Source of the DNA: CAYMUB01 sp964393545
GTDB taxonomy: Bacteria; Patescibacteriota; Microgenomatia; Daviesbacterales; UBA10151
Assembly (NCBI GenBank): GCA_964393545.1
Contig: CAYMUB010000061.1
Location: forward strand, 1 to 15,115
Length of the DNA: 15,115 nt
Direction of reading: 5' to 3'
The notes beneath the pieces are model-generated. The model made no database searches. It was not told the DNA's origin and worked only from the letters and a program-made list of their open reading frames with translations. A program made the translations under genes and the position numbers. Shown here one piece after another: positions 1 to 5,918 of the stretch (the stretch's first letter is position 1; each line of letters starts with the position of its first letter).

Positions 1-4
1 AGCT

Positions 5-263
5 TGGCTCCCCCGCGTGGATTCGAACCACGAACCTTGATCTTACAAGCGCCCTTCTGTTACCAAAAGACTTGGACTATCTTATCATCCCTTTCGGGAG
101 TCAGGTATATAGTCTCTACACATTTACCCCGCCAAGCGGAGATTTAGCTCGGGATCATCCCATTTCTGGGGGTTCCCCGAATTAGCCCGATTTTCATCTT
201 AGTGTTACCACCAAGCGCTGCCTATTTTGACAGGATCCTGCTCTACCATTGAGCTACAGGGGA
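5..263 (-). tRNA. tRNA-Asn(GUU), interrupted by a group I intron
   Basis: Exon 1 covers 263 down to 230 and exon 2 covers 45 down to 5; joined they give a 75-nt tRNA with CCA encoded. The acceptor 5' strand TCCCCTG pairs with CGGGGGA (one T-G wobble), the D stem is GCTC/GAGC, and the T arm is CGTGG/CCACG around TTCGAAT. Joining after CTGT restores the 7-nt anticodon loop CTGTTAA with anticodon GTT. The discriminator is G, as in bacterial tRNA-Asn. The anticodon stem has one G-A mismatch at its outer pair (27-43). The intron falls between anticodon positions 35 and 36, so the gene cannot make a usable tRNA without splicing. The tRNA starts 3 nt after the stop codon of the endonuclease gene upstream and may be cotranscribed with it. 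Confidence 0.93.
46..229 (-). ncRNA. Small group I self-splicing intron (184 nt) in tRNA-Asn
   Basis: Group I landmarks are visible. P1 is formed by CTGTC across the 5' splice site with GGCAG in the intron, placing a U-G wobble at the cut. P7 is GACTAT (in AGAGACTATA) pairing with ATAGTC (in AAGATAGTCC), the conserved R and S elements. P8 is capped by CCC-GAAA-GGG, a GNRA tetraloop. The last intron base is G, as required. The intron has no ORF; the nearest endonuclease gene lies outside it, upstream of the tRNA. At 184 nt it is near the lower size limit for group I introns. The subgroup is not assigned; tRNA introns of this size in bacteria are usually IC3-like. Confidence 0.9.
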
Positions 264-266
264 TTA

Positions 267-959
267 TTAATGTACGCTTGGTATTTTACCACCCATTAGG
301 GCCGAAATCCATCCTATTATTCGTCTTTGTTTATCGCTATCGCTAAATCTCACTGAAAAAACACCGAATAGATGAATATTCTTCCTGATCTTTTTGCTAT
401 TTATTTTGTTTTCAACAACGTACGTTTTAGTAAATTGATTCAGTGGAATCTTTGTTAATTTTGACCAGAATACTCTGGCTTTTTTCTCGTCCAAATTATT
501 ATGTATCCAAATAGATCCTCTTAATCTACTCTTTGGCACCCCACAAAACTCCTGAAACCACCTAGTCATGAATTTAATCAAAATGGGATCAGAGTTTGTA
601 AAGCCACCATTCCCTTTTTTATTACCTTCGCCAGCGTAGAGTGCTATTCCTGTTATAAACCTATCCCTTTTGCCTGTCTTACCTAGCTGCAACTTCGCAT
701 CTTTAAAAATTTGTTTTGTTTTTAATATTCTGGCATTTCTTTTATTATTAGCAGCAACTATTGACCCTTTTCTTTGCCCGTACATTTTATTCTCCAGAAG
801 TTTCTTTTCTTGTATCTTCGTCAATTTAATATCTTTACACCATCTACTAACAGTATCTTTGGAAACATGAATTTGAAGAATAATCTGCCGATAGGATAGA
901 CCGGTTCTACGAAGCTCTTGAGCTCTAATCTTTTCATCTAACTTACCCACATAACCCAT
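267..959 (-). CDS. HTH protein with LAGLIDADG-like motif, putative homing endonuclease
   Basis: 230 residues. Residues about 15-45 form a helix-turn-helix (core SYRQIILQIHVSKDTVSRW), which suggests DNA binding. Residues 104-112 (GIALYAGEG) resemble a single LAGLIDADG motif ending in an acidic residue, followed by GGFTNSDP, a pattern seen in small endonuclease-like HTH proteins of CPR bacteria. A second, weaker glycine-containing helix lies near the C terminus (GWISALMGG). One motif per chain would imply a homodimer. The ATG at 959 is used; no Shine-Dalgarno is seen. The stop is 3 nt from the tRNA-Asn 5' end, and upstream lies a broken copy of the same tRNA's 5' half. This context, rather than the weak motif alone, supports a homing role. 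It could instead be a regulator of the same fold family. Confidence 0.6.
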   Translation of the reverse strand: MGYVGKLDEKIRAQELRRTGLSYRQIILQIHVSKDTVSRWCKDIKLTKIQEKKLLENKMYGQRKGSIVAANNKRNARILKTKQIFKDAKLQLGKTGKRDRFITGIALYAGEGNKKGNGGFTNSDPILIKFMTRWFQEFCGVPKSRLRGSIWIHNNLDEKKARVFWSKLTKIPLNQFTKTYVVENKINSKKIRKNIHLFGVFSVRFSDSDKQRRIIGWISALMGGKIPSVH

Positions 960-1027
960 ACTTACATTGTTTCATAACGAACTAAGCATTATCAACTACT
1001 TATTAATATAAAGGTGGTACGACTTTA

Positions 1028-1181
1028 ACAGGATCCTGCTCTTCCTGGGTAAGCACTTTATTATATTTCGCCTTCGGCGATAAAATGATGCTTACCCGTT
1101 GAATTGTCATTTAGACAATTCAACCCATTGAGCTACGCGCCCGCTAACGCCAAGCGTAGCGATGGCGAGCGTGGCAGGGGA
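1028..1181 (-). pseudogene. Broken second copy of the tRNA-Asn 5' half with hairpin insertions
   Basis: Read on the minus strand, the tRNA-Asn 5' half recurs in pieces in order: acceptor TCCCCTG (1175-1181), TAGCTCAATGG (ending near 1125), and AGAGCAGGATCCTGT (ending at 1028). The 5-nt leader AATAA before the acceptor is shared too, so CAGGGGATTATT occurs on the plus strand at 257-268 and 1175-1186. Insertions sit after the acceptor strand (1136-1174) and in the D loop (about 1046-1124). The copy stops at CTGT, exactly where the group I intron interrupts the intact gene; no T arm or acceptor 3' strand follows. It is probably a duplication remnant, not a working tRNA. Confidence 0.75.
1047..1124. 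repeat. Two adjacent hairpin insertions in the D loop of the broken tRNA copy
   Basis: Hairpin A (1098-1124) has perfect 11-bp arms GTTGAATTGTC / GACAATTCAAC around a 5-nt loop. Hairpin B (1047-1097) has 9-bp arms GGGTAAGCA / TGCTTACCC and an inner stem TCGCC-TTC-GGCGA. They abut each other and fall inside the D loop of the tRNA remnant. They look like small palindromic mobile repeats, but no second copy is visible in the window. Between the hairpins' host (960-1292) no gene is seen. Confidence 0.7.
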
Positions 1182-1292
1182 TTATTTAGTTTTTAATGAA
1201 CTTGATCCCGATTAAGTCAGGACTGAGCAATTTTACCACAATATTACATACACTTTGAAACATTTGTGATATTATCTTAATGGTTACTTTTT

Positions 1293-1697
1293 ATGAATAA
1301 GAAAATATTCTTAACTTGGCTGACAGTTTTTATCTCCTCTTTAGTCCTTGATTCAATTGGTCATATTGTAATTGCAGGCAATTATGTATCCAAGTTACTG
1401 GAAGGAGCAATAAAACCTATGACTGAAGTTAACCCTATGCCTGTTATGCTTGAATACTTACTAACTTCTGTAGGCATAGTATATTTTTTGAAACAAACAA
1501 ATGCATCCAGCAAACCAGTCTCTTATGCTGCCTTTCAAGGAGCATTAATTGGACTAATGATTTATGGCATTTCTGGAATTATTGATGCTACATTTTTGAT
1601 CAAATGGTCTTGGACTGTAGTAATAATTAATACCCTTATTGGAACAGTAGTAATGGGTACCTCAGCTGCTTTAGGACGACTAGTCTATTCTAAATAA
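1293..1697 (+). CDS. DUF2177 family membrane protein
   Basis: 134 residues with about four hydrophobic segments (roughly 5-26, 47-67, 80-100 and 108-130), so an integral membrane protein. The start MNKKIFLTWLTVFISSLVLDSIGH, with an acidic residue in the first helix, and the overall length match the DUF2177 family, whose function is unknown. It is alone on the plus strand. Its last 13 nt overlap the end of rpoD, which converges on it, leaving no room for a separate terminator. The ATG at 1293 is the first good start; no Shine-Dalgarno is evident. Family assignment is from recalled pattern, not a search. Confidence 0.75.
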   Translation: MNKKIFLTWLTVFISSLVLDSIGHIVIAGNYVSKLLEGAIKPMTEVNPMPVMLEYLLTSVGIVYFLKQTNASSKPVSYAAFQGALIGLMIYGISGIIDATFLIKWSWTVVIINTLIGTVVMGTSAALGRLVYSK

Positions 1698-2776
1698 TCT
1701 CTTAGTTTTTTAGCCCTGGTGGGATGTTTTAATTTCCTGATAGCCTTGGCTTCAATTTGTCTGATTCTCTCTCTGGTTACCCCAAATTCCTTTCCCACTT
1801 CTTCCAAAGTTCTTTGTTTACCATCCTCTAAACCAAACCTTAATTGTAAAACTCTTTTTTCTCTGGGTGATAAGGAATCTAACACTTCATCCAAATGAAC
1901 CTTTAAAAGTTCTCTGATAGCTTGTTCATCTGGTTGCAAACCCTGATCTGCAATAAAATCCCCTAAGTGTGAATCCTCTTCATCCCCAACTGGTGTTTCT
2001 AAAGAGGTAGGCTCTTGAGAAACTTTGATAATCTCCCGGGCTTTAGTTTCATCAATCTCTAAAACCTTTCCTACTTCCTCAGGGGTAGGTTCTCTGCCTA
2101 ACTCTTGCATTAACCTTCTTTGGGTTCTGTTAAACCTGTTAATTGTTTCCACCATATGAACCGGGATTCTGATAGTTCTGGCCTGATCAGCGATAGCTCT
2201 GGTAATGGCTTGTCTAATCCACCAGGTGGCATAAGTTGAAAACTTATAACCTCTTCTCCAGTCATATTTATCAACAGCCCTCATCAGTCCGATATTTCCC
2301 TCTTCTATCAAATCCAGCAAACTCATTCCACGCCCTACATATTTTTTGGCAATAGACACAACCAATCTCAAATTAGCGCTGATTAATCTATCTCTGGCCT
2401 TTTTTTCATTCTTCTCTGCTCTTTTGGCCAAATCTATTTCATCTACTGCTGTGAGAAGTGGAATCTTACCTATATCCCGAAGATATTGCCTGACAGGATC
2501 GGTAACTGAACCTTCCTCCATGGTTGATAAAACCTCGAGTTCCTTTTCCAGCTCAGTTGAAGTTTTAGACTCTGAATCTAAATCCTGGGCAGTTGTTTCA
2601 AAAACATCAATACCTTCACTTATTAACTTAGTATAAAATTCATCTACCTCTTCCAGTGTTTCTTCAGGCTTTGGGAAAACCAGCAGGATTTCTTCTTGGG
2701 TAACAAATCCTCTTTCTTTACCAAGTTTTAGCAGTTTTTTAATATCCAGTTGTGCTTCTTTTTTTATTTTAGCCAT
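1685..2776 (-). CDS. rpoD: RNA polymerase primary sigma factor (sigma-70)
   Basis: 363 residues, the length of a compact housekeeping sigma (SigA type). Region 1.1-like sequence spans about 8-60. Region 1.2 begins at DPVRQYLRDIG (93-103). Regions 2.1-2.4 span about 130-205, including the -10-recognition segment YKFSTYATWWIRQAI (177-191) and the following IADQARTIRIPVHM. Region 3 is about 206-290. Region 4 (301-363) holds the HTH for -35 binding, TLEEVGKEFGVTRERIRQIE (323-342). It directs core RNA polymerase to promoters. It follows dnaG by 5 nt on the same strand, the classic dnaG-rpoD arrangement, and likely shares the promoter at 4653-4681. An intact region 2.4 and 4.2 fits the near-consensus promoters read elsewhere in this window. 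Confidence 0.97.
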   Translation of the reverse strand: MAKIKKEAQLDIKKLLKLGKERGFVTQEEILLVFPKPEETLEEVDEFYTKLISEGIDVFETTAQDLDSESKTSTELEKELEVLSTMEEGSVTDPVRQYLRDIGKIPLLTAVDEIDLAKRAEKNEKKARDRLISANLRLVVSIAKKYVGRGMSLLDLIEEGNIGLMRAVDKYDWRRGYKFSTYATWWIRQAITRAIADQARTIRIPVHMVETINRFNRTQRRLMQELGREPTPEEVGKVLEIDETKAREIIKVSQEPTSLETPVGDEEDSHLGDFIADQGLQPDEQAIRELLKVHLDEVLDSLSPREKRVLQLRFGLEDGKQRTLEEVGKEFGVTRERIRQIEAKAIRKLKHPTRAKKLRDYLE

Positions 2777-2781
2777 AGTTT

Positions 2782-4563
2782 TTAAAGATTTTTCAATTTC
2801 ACTGACAAATCTCTGAAACGCTTATTTAAAATTTCTATTACTTCCATCTTACCAAATTCTTGAGCATTCTTAATCTCCAAAGATAGTTTTTCTAAAGTAG
2901 CTTTAATTAAGGCTTTTTTAAGCTCTGAAACTACTTCTGTCATTTCCTTTTGCCAACTCTTTGAATCTTGTAGTTTACTATCAAGCTCTGTTAAATACAA
3001 TGTGTCTACTTCTTGAGTCAACTCTTTTGGTAAATCACTGACAAATTCATTAATATCAAACTCTTGACTTTTAAAAGAAATTGAATCTAAATGTAAAAAC
3101 AGCAAAACATAGATTTGCCTGAAAGCTTCTTTTAAGAATAGGGTCTCTGGAAAATTTGGGACAAAAACCAAATCTTTGGGCGGGTGTAGCAGTAAAGCAA
3201 TCAAATATTCTTCTAAAAGTTCCCGCCTGGACCTTACTCCCACAATATTATCCTGTGCTTTTTTCATCTGCAGTACAGATCCATAGCTTTTTTGGGGAAA
3301 CTTTGAAACCTTCAAAAGAGCCTCCCGTAAAACCTTATCATCTGTTTTTAAAAATGCTGCTAATTTTTGAATGTAATGTTCTTTAACCAGTTCATCTGGA
3401 ATTTTAGCCCAAACTGGAATCAACTCTTGTCCTATTTTCTTTAAATCAGTTGGATTTTTAGTATCATATCTTTTGGCAGTGGAGTTTAAATAATAATCAT
3501 AAATGGGTAAAGCCCCATCTATCGCTGTTTGCCAGATTTTGGCATCTTCCAAAATTACCTCTGCTGCATCTTTTCCTCCCAAAATTTCTACTACCTTAAT
3601 GTTTAAATTGGCTTTCTCCAAAAGTTCAATACTTCTTCTTGAGGCGCTATCCCCTGCCAAATCCATATCAAAACAAAGCTTTAAATTTTCAGTGTATTTT
3701 TTAAGTAATTCAATTTGCCCTTCAGTTAAAGCTGTGCCTTTACAAGCCACTACATTTTTAAACCCTGCCTGATGAGACAAAATTACATCCATCTCCCCTT
3801 CCACTAAAACTGCTTCTTTTTTATTCCTGATCTCCATTTTTGCCAGATTAATACCAAAAAGATAAGTACTTTTATCAAAAATTGGAGTTTGCGGACTATT
3901 AATATATTTTGGTTCTTGAGGATGTAAGACTCTGCCTGAGAAACCTCTTAGTTTTTCTTTTCCATCAATTAAAGGGAATGTTATTCTGCCCCGGAAACGA
4001 TCATACAAAGAGGATTTTGATGGTATTGCCAACCCTGAGGTAATAATCTCTTGAGAGGTAAAACCTCTTTTTAATAAAAACTTAGTTAAAGATTCCCAAG
4101 AGTTAGGAGCATAACCTATGCCAAAGTTTTTAATTGATTCATCGCTAATTCCTCTTTTTTTTAGATAATCTAAAGCCTTTTTGCCCAAAGCATGTTTAGT
4201 TAAAATATAGTGGAAAAACTCTTGGGCTTTTAGATTTACTTCAAACAATCTTTCCCTGTAACCTGTGACCTGTCCCCTGTCTCCTTGTTTCAAAACTATA
4301 CCTGCTTTTTTAGCTAGTATTTCCAAAGACTCTTTAAAATCCATTCCTTCTTTTTCCATTAAAAAAGTAAAAATATCACCACTCTTTTGGCAGCCAAAGC
4401 ATTTAAAAATTTGTCGCTCAGGGGAAACTACGAAAGAAGGTGTTTTTTCATTATGAAATGGACAAGGAGCTTTAAAATTTACACCAGCTTTTTTTAAGGG
4501 TAAATATTCTTGGATTAAATCTACAATATTAATCTTTTGCTTGATAATTTCTACTTCGTCCAT
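2782..4563 (-). CDS. dnaG: DNA primase
   Basis: 593 residues from the ATG at 4563; a TTG at 4572 would add only three residues and is less likely. It makes RNA primers at the replication fork. The N-terminal CHC2 zinc-binding domain has C34, H37, C55 and C58 (CPFH ... CFGC). The TOPRIM core shows EGEMD (255-259) and FDMDLAGD (298-305), the metal-binding acidic residues. The KDPDE-like motif is altered to KDAAE (331-335). The C-terminal part (about 430-593) should bind the DnaB helicase. The linker after the zinc domain (about 94-104) is encoded by a tandem 7-bp repeat array at 4255-4282. First gene of the dnaG-rpoD operon, with an 83-nt leader. Confidence 0.96.
   Translation of the reverse strand: MDEVEIIKQKINIVDLIQEYLPLKKAGVNFKAPCPFHNEKTPSFVVSPERQIFKCFGCQKSGDIFTFLMEKEGMDFKESLEILAKKAGIVLKQGDRGQVTGYRERLFEVNLKAQEFFHYILTKHALGKKALDYLKKRGISDESIKNFGIGYAPNSWESLTKFLLKRGFTSQEIITSGLAIPSKSSLYDRFRGRITFPLIDGKEKLRGFSGRVLHPQEPKYINSPQTPIFDKSTYLFGINLAKMEIRNKKEAVLVEGEMDVILSHQAGFKNVVACKGTALTEGQIELLKKYTENLKLCFDMDLAGDSASRRSIELLEKANLNIKVVEILGGKDAAEVILEDAKIWQTAIDGALPIYDYYLNSTAKRYDTKNPTDLKKIGQELIPVWAKIPDELVKEHYIQKLAAFLKTDDKVLREALLKVSKFPQKSYGSVLQMKKAQDNIVGVRSRRELLEEYLIALLLHPPKDLVFVPNFPETLFLKEAFRQIYVLLFLHLDSISFKSQEFDINEFVSDLPKELTQEVDTLYLTELDSKLQDSKSWQKEMTEVVSELKKALIKATLEKLSLEIKNAQEFGKMEVIEILNKRFRDLSVKLKNL
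4255..4282. repeat. Tandem 7-bp array inside dnaG
   Basis: Four consecutive 7-bp units on the plus strand: CCTGTAA, CCTGTGA, CCTGTCC, CCTGTCT. All begin CCTGT and vary at the last two bases. The array encodes the linker residues around DRGQVTGYRE between the zinc domain and the primase core, where extra sequence is tolerated. One of six such arrays in the window, all with period 7. Confidence 0.9.
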
Positions 4564-4619
4564 ATTTTGCAATCATCTAATCGTCCCCTAAATATGGGTA
4601 AACCATTTGAGATTGTGTG

Positions 4620-4646
4620 CGGTACGACACCATGCGGTGCATACCG
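4620..4646. promoter_or_regulatory. Hairpin at the predicted 5' end of the dnaG-rpoD mRNA
   Basis: Palindromic stretch with outer arms CGGTA / TACCG and inner arms CACC / GGTG around ATGC. The predicted transcription start from the minus-strand promoter (-10 at 4653-4658) is about 4646, so the hairpin would form at the very start of the leader, where it could stabilise the transcript. It could instead be an intergenic palindromic repeat placed there by chance. Confidence 0.55.
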
Positions 4647-4652
4647 ACGTGG

Positions 4653-4681
4653 ATTGTACACCAAACAATAGACGAAAACAA
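4653..4681 (-). promoter_or_regulatory. Promoter for dnaG-rpoD
   Basis: On the minus strand TTGTTT (4681-4676), a 17-nt spacer, then TACAAT (4658-4653), close to the sigma-70 consensus. Predicted start is near 4646, giving an 83-nt leader before the dnaG ATG. The -35 lies 7 bp from the -10 of the plus-strand tRNA promoter, so the two are back to back. Confidence 0.65.
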
Positions 4682-4685
4682 CCTC

Positions 4686-4694
4686 TGGTATAAT
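4686..4694 (+). promoter_or_regulatory. Extended -10 promoter of the broken tRNA-Ser
   Basis: TGGTATAAT: a perfect TATAAT at 4689-4694 preceded by the TGn extension, starting transcription near 4701, just before the tRNA fragment at 4705. The same design (TGATATAAT) precedes the intact tRNA-Ser(GGA). It would now drive RNA antisense to the endonuclease gene. Confidence 0.7.
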
Positions 4695-4704
4695 TGACTA
4701 GCAA

Positions 4705-4730
4705 GGAGAGGTCGCATAGTGGCCTAGTGC
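4705..4730 (+). pseudogene. 5' fragment of a tRNA-Ser, like tRNA-Ser(GCT)
   Basis: 26 nt that match the 5' end of the intact tRNA-Ser(GCT) at 13949 in 25 of 26 positions: acceptor GGAGAGG, then TC, then the D arm GCATAGTGGCCTAGTGC (the intact copy has T where this has the first C of GCC). Similarity ends at the end of the D stem. No anticodon arm with a T at position 33 follows, and no matching CCTCTCC acceptor strand is found before the next tRNA at 5832. The endonuclease stop codon lies 3 nt further on. This is a truncated gene with its promoter still in place. Confidence 0.8.
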
Positions 4731-4733
4731 AAT

Positions 4734-5762
4734 CTAAGACAATATCCTATGGGTATCTTCATCTAGATAGCCATTAAATTTCTTTGTATTTTTTGGATTA
4801 TTTGAACCTATTAGGCTAAAATACTTTTTTATCTCTGCAAAACTATAAATATAAATCCGTGTGTTTTCTCTAGCTAGAGAAAACTTAATTCCCAGAGAAG
4901 TTAGTACTCTAGCTAGAGACTGAATAAGCGGAATAGACTGGTTTGAAAAGCACATTCCAAAATTTCTATAAACTAGACCATTTACTTTATGCTTATGAAA
5001 ATAACATCCTCCATCTGTATCCATTAGACCACGGACACAAGCTATTTGGGACTCCCGATTCTCCCAAACCCATTCAGGAAAATCAACCTGATATTTAACC
5101 TTATTTCCTTTTATAAAACCCCACCTTTCTAATTCTTCAATTAAACCTATTCCAGAGATAGTTAAATCTATGCTATTACAACATGAACATTTTATAGATG
5201 AAGGTTCTTGTCCAAAAACTTTTTTAAAAAGAGAGATAACAAAAGCTGCATAAGGACCATCCACTAAACTACTGAGGGTAATTCTGAGTTGATAATCAGT
5301 CATACCGCCATCCCCTAAAATTATCCCAGCAGCTTCTGCAAACAATATTGAAGGTTTATTAATTTTAAATTCTTTCCGCACATTACAACCTAGTAATTTA
5401 TATATCTCTGGATTTTCTCTTCGTCTTGATTGAGAATTTATTCCTCCTTTACTTCGGCCCTCTTCAGTTCCAAAAGATCCATACAATTCCATCCTCTTTA
5501 ACGCTCCTTTTCTTGCACCTTTGCTGACGTACCAATAATCATTAACTACTTCTATACCCTGGGGTAATTTTATTCCAATTTTACTCTGTAAAATTGATAA
5601 GGCACTCTCTGAAATATTATATTTTCCTCTCAACCAATCACGGAAAGTTCTGGGAGAAACACTACACAAAAAGGCTAACTTATCTACATTAAGCCCACTA
5701 TTTTGTTTTACTTCTGTGAGAAACTGACTTTGATTACCACTTTTAAATATAATTCTGGGCAT
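4734..5762 (-). CDS. LAGLIDADG homing endonuclease with N-terminal HTH
   Basis: 342 residues from the ATG at 5762; a TTG 36 nt upstream is rejected because it lies within the predicted -35 box. Residues about 25-50 form a helix-turn-helix (LNVDKLAFLCSVSPRTFRDW). Two LAGLIDADG motifs follow, AAGIILGDG (144-152) and VRGLMDTDG (243-251), each ending in an acidic residue that would bind the catalytic metal, so the protein should be a monomer cutting a long asymmetric site. Residues KCSCC (191-195) lie between the motifs. It is transcribed against the tRNA fragment at its 3' end and divergently from the intact tRNA-Ser(GGA). No intron features are seen around it, so it is freestanding. The target is unknown; a tRNA-Ser gene is the obvious guess from context. 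Confidence 0.88.
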   Translation of the reverse strand: MPRIIFKSGNQSQFLTEVKQNSGLNVDKLAFLCSVSPRTFRDWLRGKYNISESALSILQSKIGIKLPQGIEVVNDYWYVSKGARKGALKRMELYGSFGTEEGRSKGGINSQSRRRENPEIYKLLGCNVRKEFKINKPSILFAEAAGIILGDGGMTDYQLRITLSSLVDGPYAAFVISLFKKVFGQEPSSIKCSCCNSIDLTISGIGLIEELERWGFIKGNKVKYQVDFPEWVWENRESQIACVRGLMDTDGGCYFHKHKVNGLVYRNFGMCFSNQSIPLIQSLARVLTSLGIKFSLARENTRIYIYSFAEIKKYFSLIGSNNPKNTKKFNGYLDEDTHRILS

Positions 5763-5769
5763 TAATCCC

Positions 5770-5798
5770 AGATTAAGCGAATAAAGTACGAAAGTCAA
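5770..5798 (-). promoter_or_regulatory. Promoter of the LAGLIDADG endonuclease gene
   Basis: TTGACT (5798-5793), 17-nt spacer, TAATCT (5775-5770), then exactly 7 nt to the ATG at 5762. The start of transcription would fall at or next to the start codon, implying a leaderless mRNA. This site also decides the gene start in favour of the ATG at 5762. Confidence 0.7.
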
Positions 5799-5811
5799 GA
5801 TCGAATTAACC

Positions 5812-5820
5812 TGATATAAT
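5812..5820 (+). promoter_or_regulatory. Extended -10 promoter of tRNA-Ser(GGA)
   Basis: TGATATAAT with a perfect TATAAT at 5815-5820 and TGn extension; no good -35 at 17 nt. Transcription would start near 5827, about 5 nt before the tRNA. It is divergent from, and close to, the endonuclease promoter. Confidence 0.7.
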
Positions 5821-5831
5821 ATGTCAGAATT

Positions 5832-5915
5832 GGAGGAGTCAGATAGTGGTTAATTCTACGCGCTTGGAAAGCGCGCGAGCGTAAGCTCACGCGGGTTCGA
5901 ATCCCGCCTCCTCCG
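5832..5915 (+). tRNA. tRNA-Ser(GGA)
   Basis: Acceptor GGAGGAG/CTCCTCC fully paired, D arm AGA/TCT, anticodon stem CGCGC/GCGCG with loop TTGGAAA (anticodon GGA), long variable arm GAGC-GTAA-GCTC typical of serine tRNAs, T arm GCGGG/CCCGC around TTCGAAT, discriminator G. CCA is not encoded. The next gene's ATG begins 4 nt after the discriminator, so the tRNA 3' end must be cut out of a transcript shared with that mRNA. Confidence 0.97.
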
Positions 5916-5918
5916 CAT

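Noticed and set aside
670..870. Plus-strand ORF opposite the HTH/LAGLIDADG-like gene
   Set aside because: No recognisable domain, no promoter, and the minus-strand gene is supported by HTH and context.
1130..1142. A possible separate tRNA beginning GGGCGCG-TAGCTCAATGGG on the minus strand
   Set aside because: No anticodon arm, T arm or CGCGCCC acceptor strand follows; the blocks match tRNA-Asn with insertions better.
1250..1292. Promoter for the DUF2177 gene (TTGAAA at 1255-1260)
   Set aside because: No convincing -10 lies at the proper spacing.
4563..4572. TTG start for dnaG three codons upstream
   Set aside because: The ATG at 4563 begins the conserved N terminus; no ribosome site favours the TTG.
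4731..5831. A 3' half for the tRNA-Ser fragment, making the endonuclease an intron ORF
   Set aside because: No CCTCTCC acceptor strand with a T arm is found before the complete tRNA-Ser(GGA), whose own acceptor pairs fully.
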